Shown: positions 1 through 12,224, counted from the stretch's first letter. The stretch: 64,000 nucleotides of DNA from Sinotaia quadrata (GCA_028829895.1 CM054183.1:21251975-21315974), one strand, 5' to 3'. Numbers and translations: made by a program. Notes: generated by a model not told the origin, from the letters alone.

Positions 1-107
1 TTTATTATTTTAGTAGATTCAGTGCCAATTCAGTCAGTACTGCTGGACAAAGTAGAATCATTTCTAAGAATATTTCTGTTTTAGTTATAGCTGTGTTTTA
101 TTTCTGC

Positions 108-1206
108 TTATAATTTTGGCTGGGTTTTGCGATAGCAAAATGAAAATCCATTCTTAATACATTTACAGCTTCTTATACCCATCATGTACATTTCACCAGG
201 CTTGTAGGTTACTCCATTGTACACGCAGCCCTTGGTCTCCTGTGTGGGCTGGGTGGTTTGGGCGTTGCCAAACATCGTTCCTCCACCTGACATCAAAATA
301 TTACTTTTCAAATTACATGTATTTTCAATCAAAGGTTTATAAAATCACTTCACCATTTAAAGCTATTGTAATACACTGTGTGTTCAATCAGAAGATTTTA
401 AAACCACTTACCATTTAAAGCAATTTAATACACTGTGTTCAATCAGAAGTTTTGAAAACCACTTACCTTTGAAAGCTAGTGTAATACATTGTGTGAATCT
501 GTGTTTATATATTGTCATGGTTGGGTTTATAAACGGGTGGGCGTCGACAATATGGGTTAAAGAATATTACCCACATGCATACTCCTCGAAACAAAGAAGG
601 TCAAGGATTATGCCTAATTTGTACTGTCACTGTTTGCAATTCTAGATTTAAATAAGCTAATTGAGTTTGATTTTAATTTTAATTTTTCATCTATAAGCAA
701 GAAATAGTTCAGATAATATACGTCCACGTAAAGGATTTTGCCCAGTCAGGTATGACAACAACTAACGTCCACGTAAGTGATTTTGCCCAGTCAGGTATGA
801 CAACAAATAACGTCCACGTAAGTCATTTTGCCCAGTCAGGTATGACAGCAAATAACGTCCACGTAAGTGATTTTGCCCAGTCAGGTGACAGCAAATAACG
901 TTGACTTATTCACTGAAAAGTATTGGATATTTTCTGTGAACTCAATACTCATTCTCTACTTCATTTAAATCATGAAGATGTTCTTGAATTTGCCATGTAC
1001 GCAATGTTAGTAATGTGTGTTCTTGAGATTACACCCATGCACTAAAGACATCACGTGATGTGCGTCATTAACGTGATGAACGCCTCATTCACAAAACAGA
1101 ATTCATTCCTGATTTCGCTGTTACATAAAAAAAATCAAGACTTACCTGTGAATGACACCAGTACGAGGACAGCCATCAGGCAGGCAGCAAAGCGTATCGC
1201 AGACAT
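108..1206 (-). CDS. Secreted 4-Cys VWC-like peptide, copy 1 (two exons)
   Basis: Two exons on the minus strand: exon 1 at 1146-1206 and exon 2 at 108-286, joined across an 859-bp intron with a GTAAG donor (1145-1141) and a TTTTGATGTCAG acceptor. The splice is phase 1 and gives 79 residues. Residues 1-20 form a signal peptide (basic start, then ACLMAVLVLVSF). The mature chain starts with a Gly-rich GGGTMFGNAQ linker, then Cys41, Cys61, Cys63 and Cys71 with a YNGVTYKPGE motif. This pattern (C-x2-NG-x2-Y-x2-GE ... C-x-C-x3-G-x3-C) resembles the first subdomain of a von Willebrand factor C domain, with one Cys of the usual C-x2-C-x-C missing. Two disulfides are possible. An AATAAA lies just past the stop (102-97) and another at 6-1. 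An extracellular role is likely (defence, shell or mucus component, or bioactive peptide), but the sequence does not say which. Confidence 0.85.
350..490. repeat. Intronic 56-60-bp tandem repeat, 3 copies
   Basis: Within the intron of peptide copy 1, a 56-60-bp unit of the form CCATTGAAAGCTAGTGTAA followed by GTGTTCAATCAGAAG and TTTTAAAACCACTTA is repeated about three times. The homologous array has 3 copies in unit 2, 2 in unit 3 and about 12 in unit 4. Confidence 0.85.
721..905. repeat. Intronic 45-bp tandem repeat, 4 copies
   Basis: Units of 45 bp start at 721, 766, 811 and 856 (CGTCCACGTAAGTGATTTTG then CCCAGTCAGGTATGACA). It lies in the intron of peptide copy 1, between the 56-bp array and exon 1. 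The same array has 4, 2 and 1 copies in units 2, 3 and 4. Confidence 0.9.
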
Positions 1207-1260
1207 GTTGACGTAATACAGCCTCTGACTGATGTTACGCTATTCGGATGTTCTGTACGA

Positions 1261-1272
1261 CAAATATATAAG
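1261..1272 (-). promoter_or_regulatory. TATA-like box upstream of peptide gene copy 1
   Basis: On the minus strand this reads CTTATATATTTG, about 58-66 bp upstream of the start codon at 1206. A transcription start some 30 bp downstream would leave a 5' UTR of about 30 nt. The same sequence occurs at the same distance in copy 2; copies 3 and 4 have TACATATTTG instead. Confidence 0.5.
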
Positions 1273-1671
1273 ACTGATTTATACAACAACGTCAGTTCCC
1301 AGCGATACGACAATAATTATAAGACTGCATTTTACAACAAAGTCAATTTATAGCACAAGGAGGTGTCATTAATATGTCGATTAATATCTCACTGTGACAG
1401 TTATTAGGTATAATTGTGGAAGTCATTAGAGGGAAGTGACAACAAAATACATTTGTTCATGGTCCATTATGTTTTCATCTTGTGGCAGAGTAAATTTGCC
1501 TGTCCATATTTCTAGATTTAATTGATATATAAATTGTTAAATTTTCAAAGTAACTCGACCTTGGACACTCCTTATGATAGTATTTTTGTAGTGTCAGAGT
1601 TGGAGTAAACACTCGAGACTCTGCTAGAAATTGCAAACCAGTTCCAAATGGATGTGTAGTTTTTTTTTTAT

Positions 1672-1792
1672 CATCCAATGGTTAAGATTACAAGAACAAG
1701 ACCAGCCAATGGGCTGAGATCAAACGTTTACGTGCTATAGAGAATTCTATTGTCTGATCACTTGAATTTGGTGTGGCAAGAAATTGGGTCAT
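1672..1792 (+). repeat. Short dispersed repeat (MITE or SINE-like), unit 1 copy
   Basis: A segment of about 120-130 bp running from ATCCAATGGTTAAGATTAC to GGTGTGGCAAGAAATTGGG. Equivalent copies lie near 9748, 30314 and 38627 in the other units, and an inverted, diverged copy sits outside the array at 54598-54735. I see neither clear terminal inverted repeats nor a tRNA-like promoter, so its class is open. Confidence 0.6.
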
Positions 1793-3276
1793 GAAAGTCG
1801 GCCGTTAGTTTAATTGTGAGTTAAGTGACTGATTTCGTGCATTTTTAAATTGATATGTTATACTTGTGTTTTACAGAGAGATGTATAATGTGAGTAGACT
1901 ATTATTTCTACGAATGATTGATCTAAGATGCTCGCATGCTAAACACTTAACATTGTTTCTCGTGAATCTGTTCATAAAACTATTATGCTGTATTTATTAT
2001 GCTACATGATTGTGTCCAGCTAATAAATACTGTTGCAGGAAAACTGTAATTTAAAACTTGAACGTAAGAAAAGAATGGAATTTAACTTGAATAAATTGGA
2101 AACTTTGCATTTATTCCCTGTTTATATATTTAGAGGATAATGCACCCTTTCCTTGTATGATTTGAATCTCTAGGTTTACTCATTACAAACGGCTATTACC
2201 GTGGTAGATGCGCAAAATTACTTCTGTAGTGTGTAAGTGTAAAGAATACACCACACTCTATTGATATATGCTAGGAAAGTATGCTGACTACATCGAGCAG
2301 GTTCTGGAACAAGGAAATTACTGGAAATTGCTATAATTGTTTTCTGCTTGAGGGAGCTAAATACGGCAAAGGGTGCTTCTAGGTTAGCCTTGGGAGAATA
2401 GCAGGAATAGCAGTGAATCACATGACATTGACTGTAATAACTGAACAATAACTTGTGACTTTGTTACAAAATGTTTGCAAAAGGCTATTGATACAGTGTT
2501 TAAATCAGGTTTTGTACAAACTATTATTGCTTATGTATAATAACTCCATTTCTGTTCTCTGATAAGAACTATCATGTAACTTGTATGGAATTGTCAAATT
2601 GTATTTTTTAATATAAAACTGTATAAAAACAAAATTATTCGAATGTGGTTTCATGTCATATCGATGTCAAATAATCTATTTTAAAGTATTTGTTATATGT
2701 ATATTGGATTGATTGATAAATTTATTGACCTTCATACATTCAAACATTGATAACCTTATGTTGGAGAAGAAAGTAGGTAGATATGGGCTCGCTAAATATA
2801 GATTAAAGACGAATTTGTCATTTCTTTACTAATTATCTACCTACAGAAATATAAGATTATCATCACTTGTAATTAGTTATGGACGATTAATTAATTAATA
2901 AAATAATAACTATTAACTAGATGGCGTTGGCATCACACATGTGTTTGAACGATTCTCGATTTTGTTTGCTTTTGCAACATGCAGCGTGGACATTTCCAAA
3001 TTCAGTCTTGAAAACTTTCTCACAATTAAAGAACCACATACTTCTTTTTTCGTTTGACATATACTGTATTTGCATAAATTATCACGTTTCTACTATTATC
3101 ATGATTTAGCCTTCAAACTTTTCTTGTTTTTCCCTAATGATAATCGTCTAAATTTAAGCTTCCCAATTTTGAAAATAGTTTTAAACTATCCATTATTTCA
3201 GTCTTCATTATGAAAATTCTTTAAGTATTGAAGAAGTGTATTTTTCGTTTTCGTTATGAGAACTTTATATAATTGA

Positions 3277-3350
3277 TGATGGTGGTAGTGGTGGAGGTGG
3301 AAGAGGTGGTGGCGGTGGTGGGTGGTTGTGATGGTCATGGTGGTGATGAG
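3277..3350. repeat. GGT-rich microsatellite
   Basis: Degenerate GGT/GAT run (GATGATGGTGGTAGTGGTGG and on). The equivalents are at about 19415-19485, 32081-32155 and 40566-40645. Confidence 0.85.
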
Positions 3351-3544
3351 GTATTTTGTTATAAATCCGTGAACTTCTGGAATAACCTATAAGTAAACCA
3401 ACACTTGCAAGTACATGCACACAAACAACTCTCATTCTTATATATGTATATTTATTTGATACTCGCGTAAATATGTACGTACATATAAATAAATATATTC
3501 AGCTCTCACTTTAAAAGAACAGACAACACATCAGTCAAAGCCAT

Positions 3545-4215
3545 AAATGGCCAACACAAAAATCACAGTACACATGGCAACACCACAATCACATCATACG
3601 TGGCTATACAACAATCACAACACACACGTTTGCACAATTATCCCCACCAAACGTGGACAACATAACAATCACATCACACTTGGCCAGCAAAACCAAGCAC
3701 ACCGCCCAAGGCCAACAGAACATTGTGAACACAACAATCACAACACAAATTGCCAACATAACAATCACAGAGCAAATTACATGCATAACAGTCTAAGAAC
3801 AAATGGCCAACAAAACAGTTAAGTAAAATGACCAAAAAAATAATCTCAGCACAAATCGCCCACAGAACAGTTATAATAAAATTACATCAGTCACAGCGCA
3901 AATCACCCACATAACAGTTACAGTACAATTACATCAGTCAAAGCGCAAATCACCCACATAACAGTTACAGTAAAATTACATCAGTCACAGCATAAATCGC
4001 CCACAGAACAGTTATAGTAAAATTACATCAGTCACAGCATAAATCGCCCACAGAACAGTTATATTAAAATTACATCAGTCACAACTCGAAAGTCCCAGCA
4101 GAATATTTAAAGTATAATGACGAACACAGCAGTCAGTGTGCAAATTGCCAAGAGAACAGTTACAGTGAGATAATTATAATTAACAAAACAATAACAGCAC
4201 AAACGGCCAACAGAA
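3545..4215. repeat. Degenerate ACAATCACA/GGCCAACA minisatellite
   Basis: Imperfect repeats of roughly 20-40 bp built from variants of GGCCAACA-ACAATCACA, and then CCCACAGAACAGTTATAGTA and AAATTACATCAGTCACAGCA. Long ORFs across it on either strand are products of the repeat, not genes. Equivalents: 19683-20500 (with an extra block of GTGGCCATACAACAATCACA), 32345-33060 and 40838-41400. Confidence 0.8.
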
Positions 4216-5357
4216 ATGTTTCACTAAAATGACTACATATCATAGCACAACTGTAAGAAGTAAATTATTACATTTTTCAGTTTGTTACCTCCTCTTGATC
4301 GGAAATCAAAAGCTCTCGTCCGCCTTTACAATGCTTTCTCTGTGGTTGGACGAAAAGCTTTCTTGTGAGCGCTGCTATACTTAAAGTCGTTGATGATCAG
4401 CTACAGCACCTTGATCATATTTATGACGTCATACCTATCTCATAAGACGTGCATGATGACGATAATGGTAAACCGCAACAGCATATTAATAGACGATGAT
4501 CATATCCGCTATCGCATACGTCACGAAAGCATCTGATAAACATTTTAATCATAACCGTTACATTGACGACTTAATAAAATATATTGATGGGATTGTGGCG
4601 CGAGAGGTTAGAAATGAATGGGATCAGTTAAATTAACATTAAAATTCAGATCATGGAAGACCACGCGCCTCAAGACACTTCAATATTTGTCAGGCATTGC
4701 TTAGAATTTGAAAAAGGAATTACTAATTAATAAATGGCTAATGAGCCCCCAATCCCAACATGACACAAAGAGACAATACTACACAATTAAAAGATAAACA
4801 GAAATACGACTAGAGAAAGATTTAATTTTGATGGACAAAAGTAATAACGGTTTCAGGAAACTGAATTGCAAAATGAGAATGACTAAAATGCACTCTGGAT
4901 GTTTAAGTTAGTGTTCAGTCCACTTAGAGAAAGTCTTGGAGGCAGAGTTCTTTGGACATGGTGAATATGCCTGTCTGTTGGCGAGCGTGTTAGCTGCAGA
5001 CCGCGTGACGAAGTCCTGAACAGATTGTTGGTACCAGGATCGGAATTAAGAGCTGACGTAAGATCGGTTGAAACCTGGTTCTTCCTGTCTCTTGATGTGG
5101 CACATAAATGTGACACAGGGTGCTTGGCACTCCGGGTGATGAATCTATTTAACGAATAAACTCCTTTCCCGAAGTTCTGTTGGAAATAAATAAACGTTTA
5201 AAGAACAAAGTACCCGTAATTCGTACTTGAATAAAAACAACACAAGATAGTAGTGTAAGAAGAAAAAAGAGAAAAGAAAAGATAACATCAGATAAATATA
5301 TTGCCTTCACAAGAAATTATATAAGTTGGACTTCTCTGACGTTCCTCAGCATAGGAC

Positions 5358-5490
5358 ATTTGACCAGTTTTAGAGCTGGGAGAGTTCTCTTTCTTTCTTT
5401 CTTTTTACTTCTTGCAGTGTAGACATTTGACCAGTTTTAGAGCTGGGAGAGTTCTCTTGCTTTTCTTTCTTTTTACTTCTTGTAGTGTAG
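5358..5490. repeat. 66-bp direct duplication in unit 1
   Basis: The segment GACATTTGACCAGTTTTAGA continuing into GCTGGGAGAGTTCTC and a pyrimidine run occurs twice in tandem, at about 5358 and 5424. The other units have it once, so this is a private duplication of unit 1. Confidence 0.85.
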
Positions 5491-6924
5491 ACATTTCCAA
5501 TATTGGAAACTTTCGCACAACTGGAAAATGATGTATTTCATCGCGAGTTTAATTGCATTGTATTCATCATACACACTCAGGAATGGTAAAGTGAGAACAG
5601 TACAAAACAATACAACATAAAGAAAACAAGACAAGCTGCACTCGCCCTTTCAAAACAGTGATAGACAAGTTAAAGTTTTGAAGATTATAATTTATGTTTA
5701 TTAATCTACGGACTCTCTGTGGCGGTTAATCAGTCACTGTGAATCTTTCACAAACATACACTCTGCGGTGGGGAGATAACGATATATGATGAAAAAAGTA
5801 AATAAATAACAAAACTAATTTCTTTAACAGAACGGTTAATTCCCCCTAGCAGGACAAAATTATTTTTTAAATTGTCGGCAAAAGTTCTGGAGCTATTGGC
5901 TCCATAACAAACAATAACTTAAATTTTTAGTTCACTGATTAAAGATGATGATTCAAGTTCTTAACACAACTTACATAACCAAAATAAGTAAATAGTTTTA
6001 AGTTCCAAGTTCTCAATAAAGCCTAAGTAACTAAAGCTAACTTGCGTTCATGATAATTGAATGAAACAAACCATTTAGACTTGAGTACAATAATTATTTA
6101 GCTTACGCAAAAACTTGAATTCGTGACAACTGAGCAACTAATAAGTTCCAAGTTCAGAATAAAGCTTACCTAATCAAAGCTAACTTGAGTGCACTGAGGG
6201 GTTTAAGTTTAGTTTACTCACGTAAGGTAAATCTGATGGAAGTGTAGGTCATGAAGAAGAATGATGAAAACAATTGTCTCATGACACAAATCCTCGTGTT
6301 GAAGGATCAACTTGATCCATGAATTGACTGTCTGTAGGTATTGTCTAGCTGTTTCCACTACCGCTATTCTAGACGATTTGATGTGTTTGAGATCCACAAG
6401 GTTGACATGCCTGCCTATAGATTAGGTCCGAACGGTTTCACAACCGTTATTCTGCAACGAGTTGAAGTCGCGCTTTGCCCTGCAGTGGTTGTCGTTTTAG
6501 CATGGTATTCCTCTGCATCAGTTCGTCTGCCTGGATGCAAATACTCCACTCACGGAATAGGACTGCTTCAAGACTTCTGGCTGTCTCCGCGTAAGGATCC
6601 TGACTGACTGCTCCGCCCTCACACTATAATGACCTGCCAAAATAGTCAGGACTACTTGATTCCAGAATTTCCAGCGAACTTCCACTGTGCTTAAGTTGCC
6701 CAGATATTTTTCCATCGTAACTGACGGGCACTCAAAATGACGACGAAAGACGCAAAGAAATGGTCTCCTCCCCTTCTCCCAAAACTGCCTGTCTCTGTTC
6801 TCTCTCTCTCTCTCTCTGTGTCTGTCTCTGTTCTCACTCTCTCTTTTTATTCCTGATTCGAGCCCTAGAAAAATTCTGCTGAGTTTCGACTTTTTCACAC
6901 TTAACTCTCGTCTCTGAAAGTTTG

Positions 6925-7070
6925 TTTTGCTAGCACGCACTTTATTGCACGTAACACACGTGTCCTTGAAAGTTTATATTTGTTTAGCTAGCACGCACTT
7001 TATTGCACGTAGCACACGTGTCCTTGAAAATTCACGTTTCTTTCGCTAGCACGCACTTTATTGCACTAGA
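6925..7070. repeat. Tandem repeat with GCTAGCACGCACTTTATTGC, 3 copies
   Basis: Three diverged copies of about 60 bp contain GCTAGCACGCACTTTATTGC and CACACGTGTCCTTGAAA. Units 2 to 4 have two copies at the same place. Confidence 0.8.
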
Positions 7071-7139
7071 ATTACGTTTCACTCCCTACACCTCAGGCAC
7101 ATAAGTTAGCCACCTCGAGTGCAATTTCAAGTACTAGTA

Positions 7140-7290
7140 ATTCAATATACTCTACTGAATTAAATAAGTATTTATCATATTTATCAAAATACTATACTGA
7201 ATGAAATAAGTATTTATCATATTTATCAAAATACTGTACTGAATTAAATAAGTATTTATCATATTTATCAATATACCATGCTGAGTGGAA
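7140..7290. repeat. 42-bp AT-rich tandem repeat, about 3 copies
   Basis: Repeats of AAGTATTTATCATATTTATC followed by AAAATACTGTACTGAATTAA. The copy number differs between units (about 1 at 28030, 2 at 35870). Confidence 0.8.
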
Positions 7291-7694
7291 TAGGTATTTA
7301 AACATGTCAATCTTTTCTAATTAATCCTTTTAACACTCAAATATCACATCAGTGAGATAAAACTGCACACTTACAAAATGCAAAAATCTTGACTTTACGT
7401 GCACACTTTAACAGAATAAATTTTTTATTAATGTGGGTTTTCAATCTCGAACTGCTATGTTGAAATGAATATACAGTTGAGCTTTTAGACTAGTGTTGTT
7501 TGTTTTTTTTAAAAATAAACATTGACCATAGTTATACCGTAGTCAGGCGACCTTGACAGGACGATCGAAGTAATAATTTTAAAAAAATTACTACTGGCGA
7601 GTCTACCTCCCCCACCGACAAGGTTTTAACTATGTGAGTGAGTATTTGTTTGTCCATGTGAGTGATTGTGTTTGCACGATGTTTAACTATATGT

Positions 7695-7926
7695 ACTTGT
7701 GTTTGCCTCTGTGAGTGTATCTGTGTGTGTTTATGGATTTGTATATGTGAGTGTATGTGTGCATGTTTATGGATTTGTATATGTGAGTGTATGTGTATGT
7801 GTGTGTGTTTATGGATTTGTATATGTGAGTGTATGTGTATGTGTGTGTGTTTATGGATTTGTATATGTGAGTGTATGTGTATGTGTGTGTGTTTATGGAT
7901 TTGTATATGTGAGTGTATGTTTGTAA
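7695..7926. repeat. GT-rich 42-bp minisatellite
   Basis: A 42-bp unit (GTTTATGGATTTGTATATGT then GAGTGTATGTGTATGTGTGT) is repeated about five times. ORFs rich in Cys/Val or His/Thr on the two strands come from this repeat and are not genes. Equivalents lie at about 28490-28700 and 36395-36485. Confidence 0.9.
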
Positions 7927-8141
7927 CGTACATGAGTAGTTGTGCCCTCTAACATTCCTTTACACAAAATCCATCCATGCACTGCGCATACAGACTTACA
8001 TAATGATGAAGATTATAGACAAATCGTTCTCTTCTTGAACAGTTTAGAATTTATTATTTTATTATTTTAGTAGATTCAATGCCAATTCAGTCAGTACTGC
8101 TGGACAAAGTAGAATCATTTCTAAGAATATTTCTGTTTTAG

Positions 8142-9271
8142 TTATAGCTGTGTTTTATTTCTGCTTATAGTTTTAGCTGGGTTTTGCCGAAAGCAAAATG
8201 ATAATCCATTCTTAATACATTTACAGCTTCTTGTACCCTTCATGTACATTTCATCAGGCTTGTAGGTTACTCCATTGTACACGCAGCCCTTGGGCTCCTG
8301 TGTGGGCAGGGTGGTTTGGGCGTTGCCAAACATCGTTCCTCCACCTGACAGCAAAATATTACTTTTCAAATTACATGTATTTTCAAATCAAAAAGGTTTA
8401 TAAAATCACTTCACCATTTAAAGCTATTGTAATACACTGTGTGTTCAATCAGAAGTTTTGAAAACCACTTACCTTTGAAAGCTAGTTGTAATACATCGTG
8501 TGTTCAATCAGAAGTTTTTAAAACCACTTACCATTGAAAGCTAGTGTAATACATTGTGTGAATCTGTGTTTATATATTGTCATGGTTGGGTTTATAAACG
8601 GATGGGCGTCGACAATATCGGTTAAAGAATATTACCCACATGTAAACTCCTCGAAACAAAGAAGGTCAAGGGTTATGCCTAATTTGTACTGTCACTGATT
8701 GCAATTCTAGATTTAAATAAGCTAATTGAGTTTGATTTTAATTTTAATTTTTCATCTATAAGCAAGAAATAGTTCAGATAATATACGTCCACGTAAGTGA
8801 TTTTCCCAGTCACGTATGACAACAAATAACGTCCACGTAAGTGATTTTGCCCAGTCAGGCATGACAACAAATAACGTCCACGTAAGTCATTTTGCCCAGT
8901 CAGGTATGACAGCAAACAACGTCCACGTAAGTGATTTTGCCCAGTCAGGTATGACAGCAAATAACGTTGACTTATTCACTGAAAAGTATTGGATATTTTC
9001 TGTGAACTCAATGCTCATTCTCTACTTCATTTAGATCAGAAAGATGTTCTTGAATTTGCCATGTACGCAATGTTAGTAATGTGTGTTCTTGAGATTACAC
9101 CCATGCACTAAAGACATCGCGTGATGTGCGTCATTAACGTGATGAACGCCTCATTCACAAAACAGAATTCATTCCTGATTTCGCTGTTACATAAAAAAAT
9201 CAAGACTTACCTGTAAATGACACCAGTACGAGGATAGCCATCAGGCAGGCAGCAAATCGTATAGAAGACAT
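8142..9271 (-). CDS. Secreted 4-Cys VWC-like peptide, copy 2 (two exons)
   Basis: Exon 1 is 9211-9271 and exon 2 is 8142-8344, with an 866-bp intron (GTAAG donor; TTTTGCTGTCAG acceptor; phase 1), giving 87 residues. The signal peptide differs from copy 1 at two residues (Ser3, Ile13). Cys41, Cys61, Cys63 and Cys71 and the YNGVTYKP motif are kept, with D for G after KP. Compared with copy 1, a 1-nt insertion just after the last Cys codon shifts the frame, so the tail changes from RKTQPKL to a basic 16-residue tail (RQNPAKTISRNKTQL after the aromatic residue) that stops 24 nt later. Either tail could be ancestral. Its promoter has the same TATATA box as copy 1 (about 9328-9338). Confidence 0.85.
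8413..8575. repeat. Intronic 56-60-bp tandem repeat, 3 copies (unit 2)
   Basis: Homologue of the 350-490 array, with about three copies inside the intron of peptide copy 2. Confidence 0.8.
8786..8966. repeat. Intronic 45-bp tandem repeat, 4 copies (unit 2)
   Basis: Copies of CGTCCACGTAAGTGATTTTG begin at 8786, 8830, 8875 and 8920; homologue of the 721-905 array. Confidence 0.85.
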
Positions 9272-9326
9272 GTGGACGTAATACAGCCTCTGACGGATGT
9301 TACGCTATTCGGATGTTCTGTACGAC

Positions 9327-9338
9327 AAATATATAAGA
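9327..9338 (-). promoter_or_regulatory. TATA-like box upstream of peptide gene copy 2
   Basis: Minus-strand CTTATATATTT, identical in sequence and distance to that of copy 1. Confidence 0.5.
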
Positions 9339-9934
9339 CTGATTTATACAACAACGTCAGTTCCTAGCGGTAAGACAATAATTATAAGACTGTATCTTAC
9401 AACAAAGTCAATTTCTAGCACAAGGAGGTGTCATTAATATGTCGATTAATATCTCACTGTGACAGTTATTAGGTATAATTGTTGAAGTCATTAGAGGGAA
9501 GTGACAACAAAATACATTTGTTCATGGTCCATTATGATTTCATCTTGCGGCAGAGTAAATTTGCCTGTCCCTATTTCTAGATTTAATTGATATATAAATT
9601 GTTAAATTTTCAAAGTAACTCGACCTTGGGCACTCCTTATGATAGTATTTTTGTAGTGTCAGAGTTGGAGTAAACACTCGAGTTGAGACTCTGCTAGAAA
9701 TTGCAAACCAGTTCCAAATGGATGTGTAGTTTTTTTAACATCCAATGGTTAAGAGTACAAGAACAAGACCAGCCAATGGGCTGAGATGAAACGTTTACGA
9801 CTTTACGTGCTATAGAGAATTCTCTTGTCTGATCACTTGAATTTGGTGTGGCAAGAAAGTGGGTCATGAAAGTCGGCCGTTAGTTTAATTGTGAGTTAAG
9901 TGACTGATTTCGTGCATTTTTAAATTGATATGTT

Positions 9935-10257
9935 ATACTTGTGTTTTACATACAGATGTATATGTGAGTAGAGTATTTTTTCTACCAATTATATGTTATT
10001 TTACTTGAGTTTTAGATACAGATGTATAATGTGAGTAGACTATTATTTCTACAAATGATATGTTATTTTACTTGTGTTTTACATACAGATGTATAATGTG
10101 AGTAGACTATTATTTCTACAAATGATATGTTATTTTACTTGTGTTTTACATACAGATGTATAATGTGAGTAGACTATTATTTCTACCAATTATATGTTAT
10201 TTTACTTGTGTTTTACATACAAATGTATAATGTGAGTAGACTATTATTTCTACGAAT
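9935..10257. repeat. 67-bp tandem repeat, about 5 copies
   Basis: The unit is ATATGTTATTTTACTTGTGT then TTTACATACAGATGTATAAT and GTGAGTAGACTATTATTTCT. Unit 1 has a single copy (1853-1912), unit 3 about three (30495-30690) and unit 4 about four (38803-39065). It lies upstream of the peptide gene promoter, in the intergenic part. Confidence 0.85.
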
Positions 10258-11032
10258 GATTGATCTAAGATGCTCGTATGCTAAACACTTAACATTGTTT
10301 CTCGTGGATCTGTTCATAAAACTATTATGCTGTATTTATTATGCTACATGAATGTGTCCTGCTAATAAATACTGTTGCAGGAAAACTGTAAGTTGAAACT
10401 TGAACGTAAGAAAGGAATATAAAGAATTTAACTTGAATAAATTGGAAACTTTGCATTTATTCCCTGATTATATATTTACAGGGAAATGCACCATTTCCTT
10501 GTATGATTTGAATCTCTAGATTTACTCATTACAAATGGCTATTACCGTGGTAGATGCGTAAAATTACTTCTATAGTGTGTAAGTGTAAAGAATACACTAC
10601 ACTCTATTGATATATGCTAGCAAAGTATGCTGACTACATCGAGCAGGTTCTGGAACAAGGAAATTACTGGAAATTGCTATAATTGTTTTCTGCTTGAGGG
10701 AGCTAAATATGGCAAAGGATGCTCCTAGGTTAGCCTTGGGAGAATAGCAGAAATAGCAGTGAATCACATGACATTGACTGTAATAACTGAACAATACTTG
10801 TGACTTTTTTACAAAATGTTTGCAAAAGGCTATTGATACAGTGCTTAAATCAGGTTTTGTACAAACTATTATTGCTTATGTATAATAACTCCATTTCTTT
10901 TCTCTGATAACTTGTATGGAATTGTCAGGTTGTATATTTTAATATAAAACTGTATAAAATAAAAATTATTCGAATGTGGTTTCATGTCATCGATGTCGAA
11001 TAATCTTTTTCAAATTATTTGTTATATGTAAT

Positions 11033-12224
11033 TGTCAGGTGAAAGCAAACCTTAGCCCGGCATCACTCCATTAACCATTTAAAAATTAAAATAATTAAAA
11101 TAATAAAATCTAGATACACAAGGTGTATAGGAAACTTAGTACAGGATACACATTCAAAGCATTTAACCAAGCCACTCCAAGACACTAGAGGGATATTAGA
11201 ATTACAAGACTGACCACCCAGGGCTAGAGTACAGGAAACAGATGGGGATCAAAGAGTCACTTGTAGCTAAGATAGGGGGAATGGTTAGTCTCAAAGAAAT
11301 AATGGTAAAATGGAAAATCTTTATATAGTCGGTCTTAGCTAATTCTCTCCACTTGCTCACAACAATCCATGGTTTTTAGAATGCGCAGGAGCAGTCCCAG
11401 AGATTTTGTCTGGTAATTTTGAAGTCAGAAAGACTTGTAAACTTTTAAAATCAGAAAGACTGAGTACAGGATATCTAAAGGAAGGATATAGTACTCCAAC
11501 CAGATGACCTTGGTTCTTGGGCTTTGAGGAGCATGAAAGAACCAACAATAACTAGAACCAGAACCGGGTCAGATACGGGTTGTTTAGTTTAAGTGAAACG
11601 AAAGAGGCAAGGGCCAGCTACTGGTCAAACTGAAAGGCACCACACAGAGGGAGATTTGGACGCTGAGCCAGCAGCATTGACTTTATGGCGTTGAGCTAAG
11701 TATAGCAAGCCTTGACCTTGACAAAGAGTACACATGTATATACACGTGTATTGTGGTTGAAAATTGAGACTGAAATTCGAGTAGGAAAAGAAGAGAAGCT
11801 AGTAGGAAGGAACGGACATTGAAAAATCATTTCGTTAGGGGAGGCTAGTAATTCCCTGATTCAATTAGGACCTATCTATCTATTGTAATTTGGGGTTGGG
11901 TAATCAATAACTGCTAATATTGCTAATTGTTCTTCTCTTATTGTTTTTTTCATTTTACTTTCTTTAAATGTTATATAAAGTTTATTGTTAAATTTTCATT
12001 AGTGTTGTGTCAAATTCAATTTCATTCTTGTCTAAATTGGTTTTATAAGTGTCTTCGTCATGTCCGTCTAACATCTGTCTTGAATCTGTCTTTGTCTTAT
12101 CTGTCTGTCTCTCTGTCTTATCTGTGAGGAATCGTTTCCTCTGGGGGCTCAATACGAGTTACCGGAAGTGACGTCCTCAATTGTTGTCCCGTCCTAGATA
12201 CATGTATTTAAGGGGGTACCAACA
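11033..12224 (+). repeat. 5' LTR of the old element
   Basis: Begins TGTCAGGTGAAAGCAAACCT and ends GGGGGTACCAACA. Near its end is a TCTG-rich run followed by GTGAGGAATCGTTTCCTCTG, a small hairpin-like stretch. It pairs with the copy at 17576-18759. Confidence 0.92.

Larger units (their letters stand above)
1..8057. repeat. Tandem array unit 1 (about 8 kb)
   Basis: First of four head-to-tail units. In order it holds the minus-strand peptide gene (108-1206), a short dispersed repeat near 1670-1790, a GGT-rich stretch (3277-3350), a degenerate ACAATCACA-type minisatellite (3545-4215), a conserved block at 4860-5560 with a short minus-strand ORF that drifts between units, a conserved block at 6340-6940, and a GT-rich 42-bp minisatellite (7700-7925). 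The same order recurs in the other units with high identity. Apart from the peptide gene I see no coding sequence I would defend in 1207-8057. The sequence at 8058 onward repeats that of position 1 onward, which fixes the unit length. Confidence 0.9.

Noticed and set aside
3547..3822. His/Asn-rich ORFs over the minisatellite in each unit
   Set aside because: Repeat-derived, with changing length and frame between units.
6518..6940. 140-codon minus-strand ORF in unit 1
   Set aside because: Its length depends on a CT-rich microsatellite, and the equivalent frames in the other units are broken or much shorter.
7532..7952. Cys/Val- and His/Thr-rich ORFs as candidate peptides
   Set aside because: They come entirely from the GT-rich 42-bp minisatellite, open in several frames and on both strands.
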